From Terrabacter sp. Ter38 (GTDB lineage: Bacteria; Actinomycetota; Actinomycetes; Actinomycetales; Dermatophilaceae): a stretch of 64,000 bases of DNA. Of the stretch, positions 27,469 through 37,014 are shown piece by piece. The first letter of the stretch is position 1, and each line of letters starts with the position of its first letter. The stretch spans positions 155,923 through 219,922 of the forward strand of contig NZ_JALJRZ010000009.1 in assembly GCF_024519435.1 (NCBI RefSeq), written 5' to 3'. A program made the translations under genes and the position numbers. The notes beneath the pieces are model-generated. The model was not told the DNA's origin. It saw only the letters and a program-made list of their open reading frames with translations, and did no database searches.

Positions 27469-29196
27469 CTAGTGCGTGCAGGCCTCCACCGCCGCCGTCA
27501 CCGTGCCGTGGAAGTGGTCGGCGCCGACGGCCTCCACGAGCCCGACCGAGTCCAGGCGGTCCCTCAGCTCCTGCGCCGCCCGTGCCACGTGGAGCTCGAT
27601 GTTGCGCTCGCGGAGCCCGTCGAGCACCTCGCGCAGCGCGACCTCAGCGCTGGCGTCGAGGTCGCTGATGAACGAGCCGTCGAGCACCACGTGCCGCACG
27701 GGCTTGGGCGCACCGTCCACCGCGGCCCACAGCCGGCGCTTGAAGTAGTGGGCGTTGGCGAAGAACAGCCGGTCCTGGATGCGGTAGACGACGACACCCG
27801 CGCTGACGCCCGCGTCGGGCTGGTCCGCGACGTCCACGTAGCGGTCGTCGCGGGCGGACCACCCCAGCACGGCGTCGGCGGGTCGTGCCGCCCGACGCAC
27901 GATGTCGGCGACGGACAGCAGGACCGCCACGATGATCGCCTGGAGGACCCCGACCGCCACGACGCACACGACCGTGATGGCGGCGATGACGACCTCGACC
28001 CTGCTGCTGCGGGCCAGCTCGCGCCACTGCACCGGGTCGATCAGCTTGGCCGCCGCGTACACGATGACCGCACCGAGGACCGCCGAGGGGAGGTACTCGA
28101 TCGGCGCGGTGAGGAACAGCAGGATGACGGCGATCGTCCCCGCGGCCGCCAGCCCGCTGACCTGGCTCGTGGCCCCCATGTCGTCGTTGACCGCGGTCCG
28201 CGACCCGCTCGTCCCGACCGGGATGCTCTGCGTGACGCCGGCCGAGATCTGGGCCACCCCGAACGCGAGGAGCTCCTGGTTGGCGTCGACGATCTCGTGG
28301 TGACGGGCGGCGAAGGACCGTGCCGTGAGGATGGAGTCCGAGAAGGCGACGAGGAACACCGCCAGGGCCGCGACCACGAGCGTGCCGAGGTCTGCGCGTG
28401 AGACGTCCGGCAGCTCGAGCGACGGAAGTCCCTGTGGCACGGGGCCGGTGACCGACACCCCGTGGGCCACGAGGTCGAGCGCCCAGGACGCGGCGATGCC
28501 CAGGACCACGACCGCGAGGGCGCCCGGCAGACGCTTGCTGATCCGGCCGGCGACGACCAGCAGCGCCAACGAGACGAGACCGACGAGGACCGTGGCGCCG
28601 TTGGCGGTGCCGAGGTGGCCGACGATGTCGATCGTCTCGGGGATGGCACCCTCTGCGTCACTCGAGATGCCCAGCAGCTTGCCGAGCTGGCCGAGGATCA
28701 GCACGACGGCGACGCCGGTGATGTAGCCGACGAGGACCGCCTGCGAGAAGTAGTCGGCGATCCAGCCGAGGCGGGCCAGTCGGGCCGCCAGGAAGACGAC
28801 CCCCACCATGATCGCGAGCAACGAGGCCAGTGCGGCGTACTGGGCGCTGGCGCCGGCGGCCAGCGGCGCGACGACGGTCGCGATGAGCAGCGACACCGTG
28901 CCCTCCGGGCCGACCACGACCCGGGGCGCCGACCCGAGGACCGCGTAGGCCAGCACCGGAAGGAGCAGCGCGTAGAGACCGGCACTGACCGGGACGCCGG
29001 CCAGCTCGGCGTAGGCCATCGCCGACGGCAGGGCCAACGCCGCGACCGTGACACCGGCGACGAGGTCCGTGCGCAGCCGCGGCCGCGTGTACGACGCGAC
29101 CGACCGCGCGAAGGGAAGGTACCGCGTCGTGATCGGCGGTCGAGTCGCGGACGCGAACGCACCGCGACCCTCGTAGGCCCTGTCGAACGGCTGCAC
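27469..29196 (-). CDS. SulP-family anion transporter with STAS domain (first copy)
   Basis: Inner-membrane transporter for sulfate, bicarbonate or related anions. About 575 aa from GTG 29196 (GGAG just upstream); an in-frame GTG at 29292 is less likely. It has the 14-segment SulP core (ALPSAMAYAELAGVPVSAGL and QSIPVGTSGSRTAVNDDMG signatures) and a C-terminal STAS domain with YRIQDRLFFANAHYFKRRL and VVLDGSFISDLDASA. A second SulP (32458-34209) lies 3 kb away and differs substantially. The substrate is not predictable. Confidence 0.9.
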   Translation of the reverse strand: MQPFDRAYEGRGAFASATRPPITTRYLPFARSVASYTRPRLRTDLVAGVTVAALALPSAMAYAELAGVPVSAGLYALLLPVLAYAVLGSAPRVVVGPEGTVSLLIATVVAPLAAGASAQYAALASLLAIMVGVVFLAARLARLGWIADYFSQAVLVGYITGVAVVLILGQLGKLLGISSDAEGAIPETIDIVGHLGTANGATVLVGLVSLALLVVAGRISKRLPGALAVVVLGIAASWALDLVAHGVSVTGPVPQGLPSLELPDVSRADLGTLVVAALAVFLVAFSDSILTARSFAARHHEIVDANQELLAFGVAQISAGVTQSIPVGTSGSRTAVNDDMGATSQVSGLAAAGTIAVILLFLTAPIEYLPSAVLGAVIVYAAAKLIDPVQWRELARSSRVEVVIAAITVVCVVAVGVLQAIIVAVLLSVADIVRRAARPADAVLGWSARDDRYVDVADQPDAGVSAGVVVYRIQDRLFFANAHYFKRRLWAAVDGAPKPVRHVVLDGSFISDLDASAEVALREVLDGLRERNIELHVARAAQELRDRLDSVGLVEAVGADHFHGTVTAAVEACTH

Positions 29197-29423
29197 GGCT
29201 CCAGCCAAGCGCTCTGCGCGACGACCCGCATCGCCCGCAGAGGACCACGTGCGTCGACCGGTCGGTGACCAACCATGAGCGCGAACGGTCACTCGGCGGT
29301 TCGCCCAGGTTTGAGGAAGGCTCGACCGCTGCGGCGGCGTCGGAGGTAACCTACGAGGGCGCCGTGGCGAGACCCTGGACCGGACGACGCCCAGACGCGA
29401 CGACGCAGCGCCGGAGGCCAGCG

Positions 29424-30284
29424 ATGAGCAAGAAGAAGGCCAGGGAGTCGAACCCCAGCGAGGTGTTGCGCGCCCGAGCCGCGGGTGACCGCGACGCGTC
29501 CCCGGCTGGGGCGAAACTGGGTCGGAAGGCCTACGAGGCGGAGCTGGCGTTGCTGCAGGCGGAGCTCGTGTCCATGCAGGAGTGGGTGAAGGCGTCCGGT
29601 GCCAAGGTGTGTGTCGTGTTCGAGGGGCGGGACACGGCCGGCAAGGGCGGCACGATCAAGCGCATCGTCGAGCGCGTGAGCCCGCGGGTCTTCCGCGTGG
29701 TCGCGTTGCCGTCGCCGACCGACCGGGAGAGGTCACAGATGTACATCCAGCGGTACATCACGCACTTCCCGGCGGCCGGTGAGGTCGTGATCTTCGACCG
29801 CAGCTGGTACAACCGAGCGGGGGTCGAGCGGGTGATGGGCTTCTGCACGCCCGCCCAGACCGACCGCTTTCTCGAGCAGGTCCCTGCCGTCGAGAAGGCC
29901 ATCGTCGACTCGGGCATCATCCTGCTCAAGTACTGGCTCGAGGTCGGTTCCGACGAGCAGACCCGCCGGATCGAGAACAGGATCCATGACCCGCGCAAGG
30001 TGTGGAAGCTCTCCGACATGGATCTGGAGTCCTACAGCCGCTGGTACGACTACTCCCGGGCTCGCGATGCGATGTTCGCTGCTTCCGACACCCCGTGGGC
30101 CCCGTGGAACGTCGCCTACACGGACAGCAAGAGACGCGGCCGGCTGAACGTCATCAGTCATCTGCTGAGCCAGGTGCCCTACGAGCCGCTGAAGGCGAAG
30201 GACGTCGAGCTGCCGGAGCGTCAGGCACCGGGCGACTACCACGCCCCGGCCCTGCCGCCTCGCTTCATCCCCACTCCGTTCTGA
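29424..30284 (+). CDS. ppk2: Polyphosphate kinase 2 (PPK2)
   Basis: 286 aa from ATG 29424 with GGAGG 7 nt upstream. PPK2 transfers phosphate between polyphosphate and nucleotides. Walker A GRDTAGKGGTIKRI, the lid region, and Walker B FDRSWYNRAGVERVMGFC are intact, and the single-domain length indicates class I (NDP from polyP or reverse). The N-terminal about 30 residues are basic. It stands alone and is convergent with the PAP2 operon; a housekeeping/stress role in polyP storage is likely. Confidence 0.93.
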   Translation: MSKKKARESNPSEVLRARAAGDRDASPAGAKLGRKAYEAELALLQAELVSMQEWVKASGAKVCVVFEGRDTAGKGGTIKRIVERVSPRVFRVVALPSPTDRERSQMYIQRYITHFPAAGEVVIFDRSWYNRAGVERVMGFCTPAQTDRFLEQVPAVEKAIVDSGIILLKYWLEVGSDEQTRRIENRIHDPRKVWKLSDMDLESYSRWYDYSRARDAMFAASDTPWAPWNVAYTDSKRRGRLNVISHLLSQVPYEPLKAKDVELPERQAPGDYHAPALPPRFIPTPF

Positions 30285-30476
30285 GCGCCCCCCTTGTCCA
30301 GTCCGAAGCTGCTGTGGGATGCCCGGGTCCGCGGTCGGCCGACCGAGCCGACCTGCAGACGGAGCAGGTGGCAGAGTCCCGAGGTCCGGCATCACGATGA
30401 AGGGCGATTCGCGTGGGAAGCGTCGCTCGAGGACCTGGCCCGGCGACGAATGGTCCCGGAGCGCCGGGAGCTTCGG

Positions 30477-31109
30477 TCATCGGTGGCGCAGCCGGGAGGC
30501 CAAGGTCGAGGACGCGCGTCCGAGTCCGGCACCGACGGAAGCACCGACCAGGACGTCGCCGGGGTAGTGCACCCCGGTGTACACGCGCGAGAACGCCACG
30601 ACTGCCGCAGACACTCGTAGGGGCCATCGCAGCTCCGGCACCACCGCGCTGGTAGCGACGCAGAATGCCGCCGCGGACGCGGAGTGCCCCGAAGGGAAGG
30701 AGGCCGATGACGGCATGCCCACCCATCGGGACTCAGGCACGCCCAGCTCGGTGCGCCGCGGGCGACGACGGGCTGCCAGCTTCATCGGCTGGTTGACCAG
30801 GAGGGAGGTCACTCCGATCGCGGCTACCCCGGTGAGGGCGGCACGGCGCCCCCTCGCCCCACCGAATGCGGCCATTCCCCCCGCCACGAGGAGCCAGGGT
30901 TTGGAGAAGTTGGCGAAGGCAGACGCCCGGCGTAGAGGCTCGTCGAGCCACGGTGTGTTCAGCTCTGCAACGGCGCGATAGGCGCCGCGGTCGGCCGTGT
31001 CCAATCTCCGCAGCAGCCGCACGACCCCGGTCAGGCGAGGCGAGCCGCGACCCGCGAGGCCCTTGGCGAGCAGCGCTTCGACAGGCTCGGGCGGGGTCGG
31101 ACCGCTCAT
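30477..31109 (-). CDS. PAP2-type membrane phosphatase
   Basis: 210 aa with the three acid phosphatase motifs: KLAARRRPRR (K-x6-RP), SFPSGHSASA (PSGH) and SRVYTGVHYPGDV (SR-x5-H-x3-D), plus several hydrophobic helices. Such enzymes dephosphorylate lipid phosphates or undecaprenyl diphosphate. The ATG overlaps the diacylglycerol-kinase stop (ATGA). Coupling to a lipid kinase makes phosphatidic acid a natural candidate substrate, but this is inferred. Confidence 0.9.
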   Translation of the reverse strand: MSGPTPPEPVEALLAKGLAGRGSPRLTGVVRLLRRLDTADRGAYRAVAELNTPWLDEPLRRASAFANFSKPWLLVAGGMAAFGGARGRRAALTGVAAIGVTSLLVNQPMKLAARRRPRRTELGVPESRWVGMPSSASFPSGHSASAAAFCVATSAVVPELRWPLRVSAAVVAFSRVYTGVHYPGDVLVGASVGAGLGRASSTLASRLRHR

Positions 31110-32461
31110 CCGGCCCCCGCTTCCCGCCCGGTCGCGACCTGCCAGAGCGCAGCGAGTGTCGACCTGGCAGTGATGCGTGCGGGGCGGGCAGCACGCGCCC
31201 GTCGAAGGGCCGCGCGCGGAAGTCGGACCGTGACCGCGCCGGGGCGGATGGTGAAGCGCAACGGGGGGTCGAGGACCAGGGCCTCCCCGTCGACGCCGAC
31301 CTCCACGCGCCCCGCAGAGCGCACGTCGAACTCGGACGCCGTCCACTCATCCCACCCGGAGAAGCGCTGGACCTGACCGGTCATCTCCAGGGCGGCGAGC
31401 TTCTCTGCGTCCGCCGCCGAGCCGACTCGCAGCGAGACCACCCCGAGCGCGCCGCTGTCGAGCCGCTCTCGCGTGCCCCCGCCGCGGAGGTGAGCGAGAT
31501 CGTAAGGGTTGTTCGACACCAGCAGCAGCTGACCCGGAACGGCCTCCTCACCGGAGGGCAGCGTGTAGTGCAGGTCGAGAGCGTTGGCCCCGGGTCCGAG
31601 CATGTCGGGCAGCAGGGCCGAGGCGGTCTGCACCTTCGCGTCCCGGTAGTCCGCCGACTGCACGACCTTGGCGTAGACGCCCATCGACGCGTTGTTGACG
31701 AAGACGCGCCCGTTGATCTCAGCGAGGTCGACCCTCGTGTCGACGCCGTCGTCGAAGGCATCCAGCGCCCCGGGCACGTCTTCGCGGTCGATGCCCAGGT
31801 CGAGCGCGAAGTGGTTGCGTGTCCCTGCGGGCACGACGACGAAGGGGAGACCGTGCCGACTCGCGATCGAGGCGACGAGCGCAAGTGAGCCGTCCCCTCC
31901 GGCCATCCCCAGCAGATCCGCGCCGCGGGCGACCGCGTCCTCGGCCACCGCTCGCAGGTCGTCGCCGGGGTTGAGGACATAGGGCTCGACACCCCGCTGC
32001 CTGCAGAGGTCGACGAGGCCGAACCGCTCGACCTTGCCCCCGCCGGAACGCGGGTTCATGATGAGGACCGCCTGCCTCGCCCTGGGCGCGGACTCGGCGT
32101 CGTCGGCCTGCGCTGTCGGGGCCAGTGCGTAGCCGGCTGCCGCTGTGGAGATCGCCGCGAGTGCGAGCCCGACTACCAGCACCCGACCGCTCTGGCTCGC
32201 GAGGATCACCACGACGAAGACGAGCAGGGCGATGACCCCGAGCGCAGCGGCAGCTGCCCGGACGGCGCCCCGGCGGGACACGACGTACCACGCGGCCACC
32301 ACCGCCACCCCGAGCGAGACCACACTGGCCATCAGGACGTCCCAGCGCCGGATGGAGACGACCACGAGGAACAGCAAGGCGGCCGCGAACGCTGTCAGGG
32401 CGAGTGCTGCCGAGGCTCTGCGAACGGCGCTGCTGCTGGCGCCGGGGTCGGACGTCGTCAT
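31106..32461 (-). CDS. Diacylglycerol kinase-like lipid kinase with membrane anchor
   Basis: 451 aa. Residues about 15-115 form four hydrophobic helices; the rest is a DAGK/sphingosine-kinase fold with NPRSGGGKVERFGL, the GMAGGDGSLALVAS ATP site and VVPAGTRNHFALDLG. N-terminal membrane segments are unusual for soluble DgkB-type kinases. The gene lies between SulP and PAP2, with 4-bp overlaps on both sides, so kinase, phosphatase and transporter are made together. Lipid substrate not determined. Confidence 0.88.
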   Translation of the reverse strand: MTTSDPGASSSAVRRASAALALTAFAAALLFLVVVSIRRWDVLMASVVSLGVAVVAAWYVVSRRGAVRAAAAALGVIALLVFVVVILASQSGRVLVVGLALAAISTAAAGYALAPTAQADDAESAPRARQAVLIMNPRSGGGKVERFGLVDLCRQRGVEPYVLNPGDDLRAVAEDAVARGADLLGMAGGDGSLALVASIASRHGLPFVVVPAGTRNHFALDLGIDREDVPGALDAFDDGVDTRVDLAEINGRVFVNNASMGVYAKVVQSADYRDAKVQTASALLPDMLGPGANALDLHYTLPSGEEAVPGQLLLVSNNPYDLAHLRGGGTRERLDSGALGVVSLRVGSAADAEKLAALEMTGQVQRFSGWDEWTASEFDVRSAGRVEVGVDGEALVLDPPLRFTIRPGAVTVRLPRAALRRARAARPARITARSTLAALWQVATGREAGAG

Positions 32462-34209
32462 GCCGGCTCCTTCGGGGAGCGCCAGCTCGCACCGGTCTGG
32501 CGCCTGAACTCCGCGACGGCCTCGTCGACGGTGGGGAGGAAGTGCTCAGGGGCGATGGTGCGGGTCAGCTCGTACCGCTCGATCTTCGCACGCACCGGAT
32601 CCTTCATCTCCGCGAAGACGAGGGACACCCCACGCTCGTTCAGCCACGTGTCCAGCTCCTCCAGCATGTCCGAGGCCGTGGTATCCACGTCCGTGATCGG
32701 CTCAGCGGCGACGACGATCCAGCGCAGCGCGGGGTCGTCGTCGGCCATCGCGCGCACGGTCTCGCCGAAGGTCCGGGCATTGGCGAAGATGAGCGGCGCG
32801 TCGAACCGGTAGACGACCAGCCCGGGCATCCGCTCGGCATCCGGGTAGCTGTCGGTGTCGTGCAGTCCATCAACCCCCTCGACGCGCCCGAGCTCGGCCT
32901 GGTGCGGCCACCAGGTGCGGCGGAAGACGTTGAGAATGGACAGACCTACCGCGATGAGGATGCCGGGCAGCACCCCGAGGAGGGCCACACCGAGCAGGGC
33001 GATGAGGGACAGGAGGAACTCCGTCCGGCGCTGCAGCCAGAGGCGACGAGTGCCCGCGACGTCGGTCAGCGACACGGCCGCCGCGATGACGATGGCCCCG
33101 AGCGTCGGTTGGGGCACGTACTGCATGAGGGCGTTGGCGAAGAGCAGGACGGCGGCGATCACCGCGGCGCCGACCACCCCGGTGACCTGGGACCGGGAGC
33201 CGGCCTGTTCCGCCACCGCGGTCCGCGACCCGCTGGTGCTGACCGGAAAGCCCTGGAAGGCTCCAGCGGCGACGTTGGCGGCCCCGATGCCGATCATCTC
33301 CTGGTTCCCCTGGACGCGTTCGCCCTTGCGGGCCGCGAAGGCCGAGGCCGTGGACATCGTGTCGGCGAGAGCGACGACGGCGATGGCCAGCGCCCCGAGG
33401 AGGAGGGGCGGGACGTCGCCCCAGCCCACCTGCGGGATGGTGAAGGTCGGGAGGCCTTGTGGGAGGACACCGACCGTGTCGACCCCGTGGGCCTGCAAGT
33501 CGAACACCTTGACCACGACAGCGGTCAGCACCACGATCACCAGCACGCTCGGGACCTTGGGGATGAACCTGTTCAGGAGCAGGATGCCGGCCAGGGCACT
33601 GACCCCGATGACGGCCGCCGTACGGTTGGCCGAGCCCGTGAACAGCCCGGACAGGAAGGCGTTGGCCTCGGCCACGAGACCGCTCGCGTCGGTGGAGAAG
33701 CCGAAGAGCTTTGGTAGCTGGCCGACGATGATCGTGAGCGCCAGCCCGTTCATGTAGCCGATCTGGGTCGGCTTCGACAGCAGGTCAGCGACGAAGCCGA
33801 ACCGCGCCAGTCCCGCGACGACCATGACGACGCCGACGATGATCGCCAGCATCGAGGCGAGCGCGACGGCTCGGGCGGGGTCTCCCCCGGCGAGCAGGAG
33901 GGGAAGGATCGTCGCCGCGATCATGGGCCCCAGCGACGAGTCCGGTCCCAGCACGAGGACCCGCGAGGGCCCGAAGACCGCATAGCCGATCAGGCACAAG
34001 ATGGAGGTGTACAACCCCGTGACGGGCGGCAGCCCGGCGAGCTGCGCATAGGCCATTCCCTGCGGCACCAACAACGCGGACAGGACCAGGCCGGCGACGA
34101 CGTCCTTCGGCAGCCAGGACCGCTCGTAGGAGCGCACCAGTCGTAGACCGGGGACGTGTTCCTTCCACGTGCGCTCTCCGACATCAGGTCGGTCGGTGGG
34201 CACGGCCAC
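32458..34209 (-). CDS. SulP-family anion transporter with STAS domain (second copy)
   Basis: 583 aa from GTG 34209 (GTG at 34203 is an alternative). SulP core with LVPQGMAYAQLAGLPPVTGL and FQGFPVSTSGSRTAVAEQAG, then a STAS domain (VVYRFDAPLIFANARTF, ADDDPALRWIVVAAEPITDV). Its stop overlaps the lipid-kinase start (ATGA), making it first in a SulP-kinase-PAP2 operon. The 183 bp between it and tRNA-Val hold its promoter region; I see no confident -10/-35 there. Confidence 0.9.
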   Translation of the reverse strand: MAVPTDRPDVGERTWKEHVPGLRLVRSYERSWLPKDVVAGLVLSALLVPQGMAYAQLAGLPPVTGLYTSILCLIGYAVFGPSRVLVLGPDSSLGPMIAATILPLLLAGGDPARAVALASMLAIIVGVVMVVAGLARFGFVADLLSKPTQIGYMNGLALTIIVGQLPKLFGFSTDASGLVAEANAFLSGLFTGSANRTAAVIGVSALAGILLLNRFIPKVPSVLVIVVLTAVVVKVFDLQAHGVDTVGVLPQGLPTFTIPQVGWGDVPPLLLGALAIAVVALADTMSTASAFAARKGERVQGNQEMIGIGAANVAAGAFQGFPVSTSGSRTAVAEQAGSRSQVTGVVGAAVIAAVLLFANALMQYVPQPTLGAIVIAAAVSLTDVAGTRRLWLQRRTEFLLSLIALLGVALLGVLPGILIAVGLSILNVFRRTWWPHQAELGRVEGVDGLHDTDSYPDAERMPGLVVYRFDAPLIFANARTFGETVRAMADDDPALRWIVVAAEPITDVDTTASDMLEELDTWLNERGVSLVFAEMKDPVRAKIERYELTRTIAPEHFLPTVDEAVAEFRRQTGASWRSPKEPA

Positions 34210-34392
34210 GGTCAGCCGAGGTTCTGGGTGCGCACGCCGGTGCCGGGTCGGCCTGCGCCCGAGCGGTCTCGTTCCGCGTGAAGAGCGTTCACAGGTGGAG
34301 CCTACAGGCGGGACGAGTGCCCGTCCCCGTGCTTCATCCGGTTCGTCGGAGCCGTCGTTCCGTGAAGGGCTCGCCCGACCTTCGTCGGTCGG

Positions 34393-34466
34393 TGGACGTG
34401 AAGGGACTCGAACCCCTGACCTCTCGCGTGTGAAGCGAGCGCTCTAACCAGCTGAGCTACACGTCC
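34393..34466 (-). tRNA. tRNA-Val(CAC)
   Basis: On the minus strand a 74-nt cloverleaf: acceptor GGACGTG paired with CACGTCC, D-arm GCTCAGCTGGTTAGAGC, anticodon stem CTCGC/GCGAG around loop TTCACAC (anticodon CAC), T-loop GGTTCGAGTCC, discriminator A. No encoded CCA. No duplicated 3' end elsewhere in the window, so no sign of an integrated element. Confidence 0.96.
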
Positions 34467-34572
34467 GGGCACCCCTGTGCCGACATGAGGTCCGGCTGGC
34501 GTCGGGGTGACGGAGCCAAACAATAGCCGGTGCTGGCACGGTCGCGGTAATCGCCCCTCGCCGGGTCGCGTC

Positions 34573-35052
34573 TCAGTCGATGCCGGGCACCTGCGTCAGC
34601 AGCTGCTCGGCCCACTGGGGCACGAACGGCGGGATGCCCGCCCACGCGAGATAGCCCCAGATGACGCCCCAGACGATGAGCAGGGTGCCGAGGGCGACGA
34701 GACCGCGCACCCAGATCGCCTGGTCCATGATCCAGTCGTTCCAGCGGCTGACGTGGCGCCGGGCGAAGTCGAGCCAGCGCTGGGCGAACTCGAACTCGCT
34801 CGCGAGGATGAGCAGGCCGAAGAAGACGACGAGCCATCCGGGCCCAGGCGCCGGGACCATGATGAGGCCACCGATCGTCACGATGCCGCCGACGACGCCG
34901 ACGGCCGTGCGCCAGACGAGGTGGGTGACGCGGTTGCGGCGCAGGCGCGCCCGCCAGGCCCAGCGGTCCTCTCCCGCGTCGAGGGTGACGTTCGCGTCGG
35001 AGTAGTCGACGGGAGGTCGGGTCTCGTCGCGGGTGCGATCCTCGCCGGTCAC
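34573..35052 (-). CDS. PGPGW-motif integral membrane protein (TIGR02611-like)
   Basis: 159 aa from GTG 35052, overlapping the aminotransferase stop (GTGA). Two to four hydrophobic segments surround the signature PAPGPGWLVVFFGLLILA, then FEFAQRWLDFARR and a C-terminal helix pair. This matches the actinobacterial TIGR02611 family with the PGPGW motif; the function is unknown. It is co-transcribed with pabC. Confidence 0.85.
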   Translation of the reverse strand: MTGEDRTRDETRPPVDYSDANVTLDAGEDRWAWRARLRRNRVTHLVWRTAVGVVGGIVTIGGLIMVPAPGPGWLVVFFGLLILASEFEFAQRWLDFARRHVSRWNDWIMDQAIWVRGLVALGTLLIVWGVIWGYLAWAGIPPFVPQWAEQLLTQVPGID

Positions 35053-35894
35053 GGGTCGCCGTTCCGCTCGGCGTTGGTGCGAAAGACCCGCTGCAGCTCG
35101 GTCGTGACGGGGCCGTTGGCGGACAGCTCCCGGTCGTCGACGGCGTGGACGGGCAGGACGTCCTTCGTCGAGCTCGTGATGAAGACCTCGTCGGCGGTGT
35201 GGAGCACGTCGAGCGGTAGCGTCTCCTCGCGGATGTCGAGGCCGGCGGCGCGGCCCCACTCGATGGTGAGCTCGCGGGTGATGCCGAGGAGCGGGCCCGA
35301 CTCGGCCGGTGGTGTCAGCACGACGCCGTCGACGACGACGAAGACATTGCTGCCGGTGCACTCGCACAGCTCGCCGCGGGTGTTGCCGAAGACCGCCTCG
35401 ACGGCGCCGACCTGCTTGGCGCGTGCGAGCGCGACGACGTTCTCGGCGTAGGACGTCGTCTTGAGCCCGACGACGGCCGAGCGCTCGTTGCGCGTCCACG
35501 GGACGACGGTGAGCTTCCCGCTCGCGGGCGGGAGCGCCTGCGGAGCCGCGACCACGATGTAGGTCAGCGACGCGTCGCCGCGGTCGGACCCGAGGGGTCC
35601 GACGCCCCCGGTGACGCTGTAGCGCAGCCGGCCGAAGTCGATCGCGGGCCCGTCGAGCACCGCAGCCACACCCTTGTCGACGATGGCCAGGTCCAGAGGG
35701 GGCAGACCGAGCCCTGCTGCGGATCGCTCGAGTCGTCGGTGGTGGCGGGTCAGCGCGAAGGGCTGCCCGGCGGCGATCTTGGCGGTCTCGAAGACACCGT
35801 CGCCGACCGTGACCGAGTGGTCGAGGGCGGAGACGGACGGGCCGGTCGGGTCGACGAGATCGCCGTTGACCCAGACGCGCGTGGTCGTGCTCAT
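35049..35894 (-). CDS. pabC: Aminodeoxychorismate lyase (class IV aminotransferase fold)
   Basis: 281 aa PLP enzyme. Fold-type IV markers: DHSVTVGDGVFETAKI near residue 25, the PLP-lysine segment VGLKTTSYAENVVALARAK, FGNTRGELCECTGSNVFVV and LGITRELTIE. Alone it could be a branched-chain or D-amino acid aminotransferase, but the neighbouring pabB (53 bp upstream) supports 4-amino-4-deoxychorismate lyase for p-aminobenzoate/folate. AGGAAGGG precedes the ATG. Confidence 0.85.
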   Translation of the reverse strand: MSTTTRVWVNGDLVDPTGPSVSALDHSVTVGDGVFETAKIAAGQPFALTRHHRRLERSAAGLGLPPLDLAIVDKGVAAVLDGPAIDFGRLRYSVTGGVGPLGSDRGDASLTYIVVAAPQALPPASGKLTVVPWTRNERSAVVGLKTTSYAENVVALARAKQVGAVEAVFGNTRGELCECTGSNVFVVVDGVVLTPPAESGPLLGITRELTIEWGRAAGLDIREETLPLDVLHTADEVFITSSTKDVLPVHAVDDRELSANGPVTTELQRVFRTNAERNGDP

Positions 35895-35946
35895 GGTCCC
35901 TTCCTGGGGGCGCGGCGGCCGCCCGGAAGGCGCCCGACGGGAGCCA

Positions 35947-36999
35947 TCATGGTGTCACAGTGCCCGCCGCCAACCCGATGAGCCGCGCGGCCTTGAGCTC
36001 CGTCTCGGCCCACTCCCCCTCCGGGTCGGAGTGCCAGGTGATGCCGGCGCCCGTGCCGAACCGCAACCAGCGCCGGCCCGCGGCGTCTCGCTCTGCCCAG
36101 AAGGTGCGGATGCCGACGGCGAGGTCGGCCGCCCGGGCGTCGGCGTCGACCCATCCGACGGCACCGCAGTACGGGCCGCGGGGCACCGTCTCCAGGTCCA
36201 GGATCGCCGTGAGCGCGCTCGACTTCGGGGCTCCGGAGACCGACCCCGGAGGGTAGGCCGCCGCGAAGACGTCGCTCCAGCCGACGCCGTCACGCAGGTG
36301 CCCGCTGACCGTGGAGACGAGGTGGACGAGGCCCGGGTGCGCCTCGATCGTGCAGAGCTCGTCGACGGAGACGGTCCCGGGCTCGCAGACACCGGACAGG
36401 TCGTTGCGCATGAGGTCGACGATCATGACGTTCTCGGCGTGGTCCTTGGGCAGCATCTGCTCGGCGGTCGTGGCGGTGCCCTTGATCGGGCGGGTCACGA
36501 GGTGCCGACCACGACGCCCGAGGAAGAGCTCCGGCGAGGCGCTGACGACGTCGAGGCCGGCGGCATCGCACCGGATGCGTGCCGCGTGCGGCGCCGGGTT
36601 GCCTTGTCGCAGAAGAGCATCGAGGCCGTCGAGGTCGGCTTCCGGGGGTAGCGCGTGGCTGAGCACGCGGCAGACGTTGACCTGGTAGACGGTCCCAGCC
36701 GCGATGCGCTCGCGCACCTCGCGCACGGCGCCCACGTATGCCGTCCGATCGAGCGAGGTGCGCCAGTGGCGGTCGAGCGGCTGCCACGCCACGGCGGGCA
36801 CCCGGGCGGCCGCGGCGGCCTGCCCGGCGGCATACGCCCTCGGGGTGACCTCGGCGAAGCGCACGGCGGTCACGGCACCCTCGAAGGTGGCCACGACGGC
36901 CCAGAAGCCCTCGCGCGTCATCGCGTCGAGGGCTTCCTGGCCGTGGCGGACGTCGACGACTCCGTGTGCGTCCCGGTCGGCGAAGCGGGCGTGGTCCAC
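35947..36999 (-). CDS. pabB: Aminodeoxychorismate synthase component I
   Basis: 350 aa chorismate-binding enzyme starting at GTG 36999. The MST-family core is clear: VYQVNVCRVLSHALP, ASPELFLGRRGRHLVTRPIKGT, HAENVMIVDLMRNDLSGVCE and PPGSVSGAPKSSALTAILDL, with the final GTGAGITWHSDPEGEW block. Length is short for PabB/TrpE because the N-terminal domain is reduced. PIKGT with adjacent pabC favours PabB over anthranilate synthase. No pabA glutaminase lies here. Confidence 0.9.
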   Translation of the reverse strand: MDHARFADRDAHGVVDVRHGQEALDAMTREGFWAVVATFEGAVTAVRFAEVTPRAYAAGQAAAAARVPAVAWQPLDRHWRTSLDRTAYVGAVREVRERIAAGTVYQVNVCRVLSHALPPEADLDGLDALLRQGNPAPHAARIRCDAAGLDVVSASPELFLGRRGRHLVTRPIKGTATTAEQMLPKDHAENVMIVDLMRNDLSGVCEPGTVSVDELCTIEAHPGLVHLVSTVSGHLRDGVGWSDVFAAAYPPGSVSGAPKSSALTAILDLETVPRGPYCGAVGWVDADARAADLAVGIRTFWAERDAAGRRWLRFGTGAGITWHSDPEGEWAETELKAARLIGLAAGTVTP

Positions 37000-37014
37000 C
37001 CGCAGATCGTAGGC

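Noticed and set aside
34393..34466. tRNA-Val as an integration site for the SulP/PPK2 region
   Set aside because: No direct repeat of the tRNA 3' end, no integrase or other mobility gene in the window.
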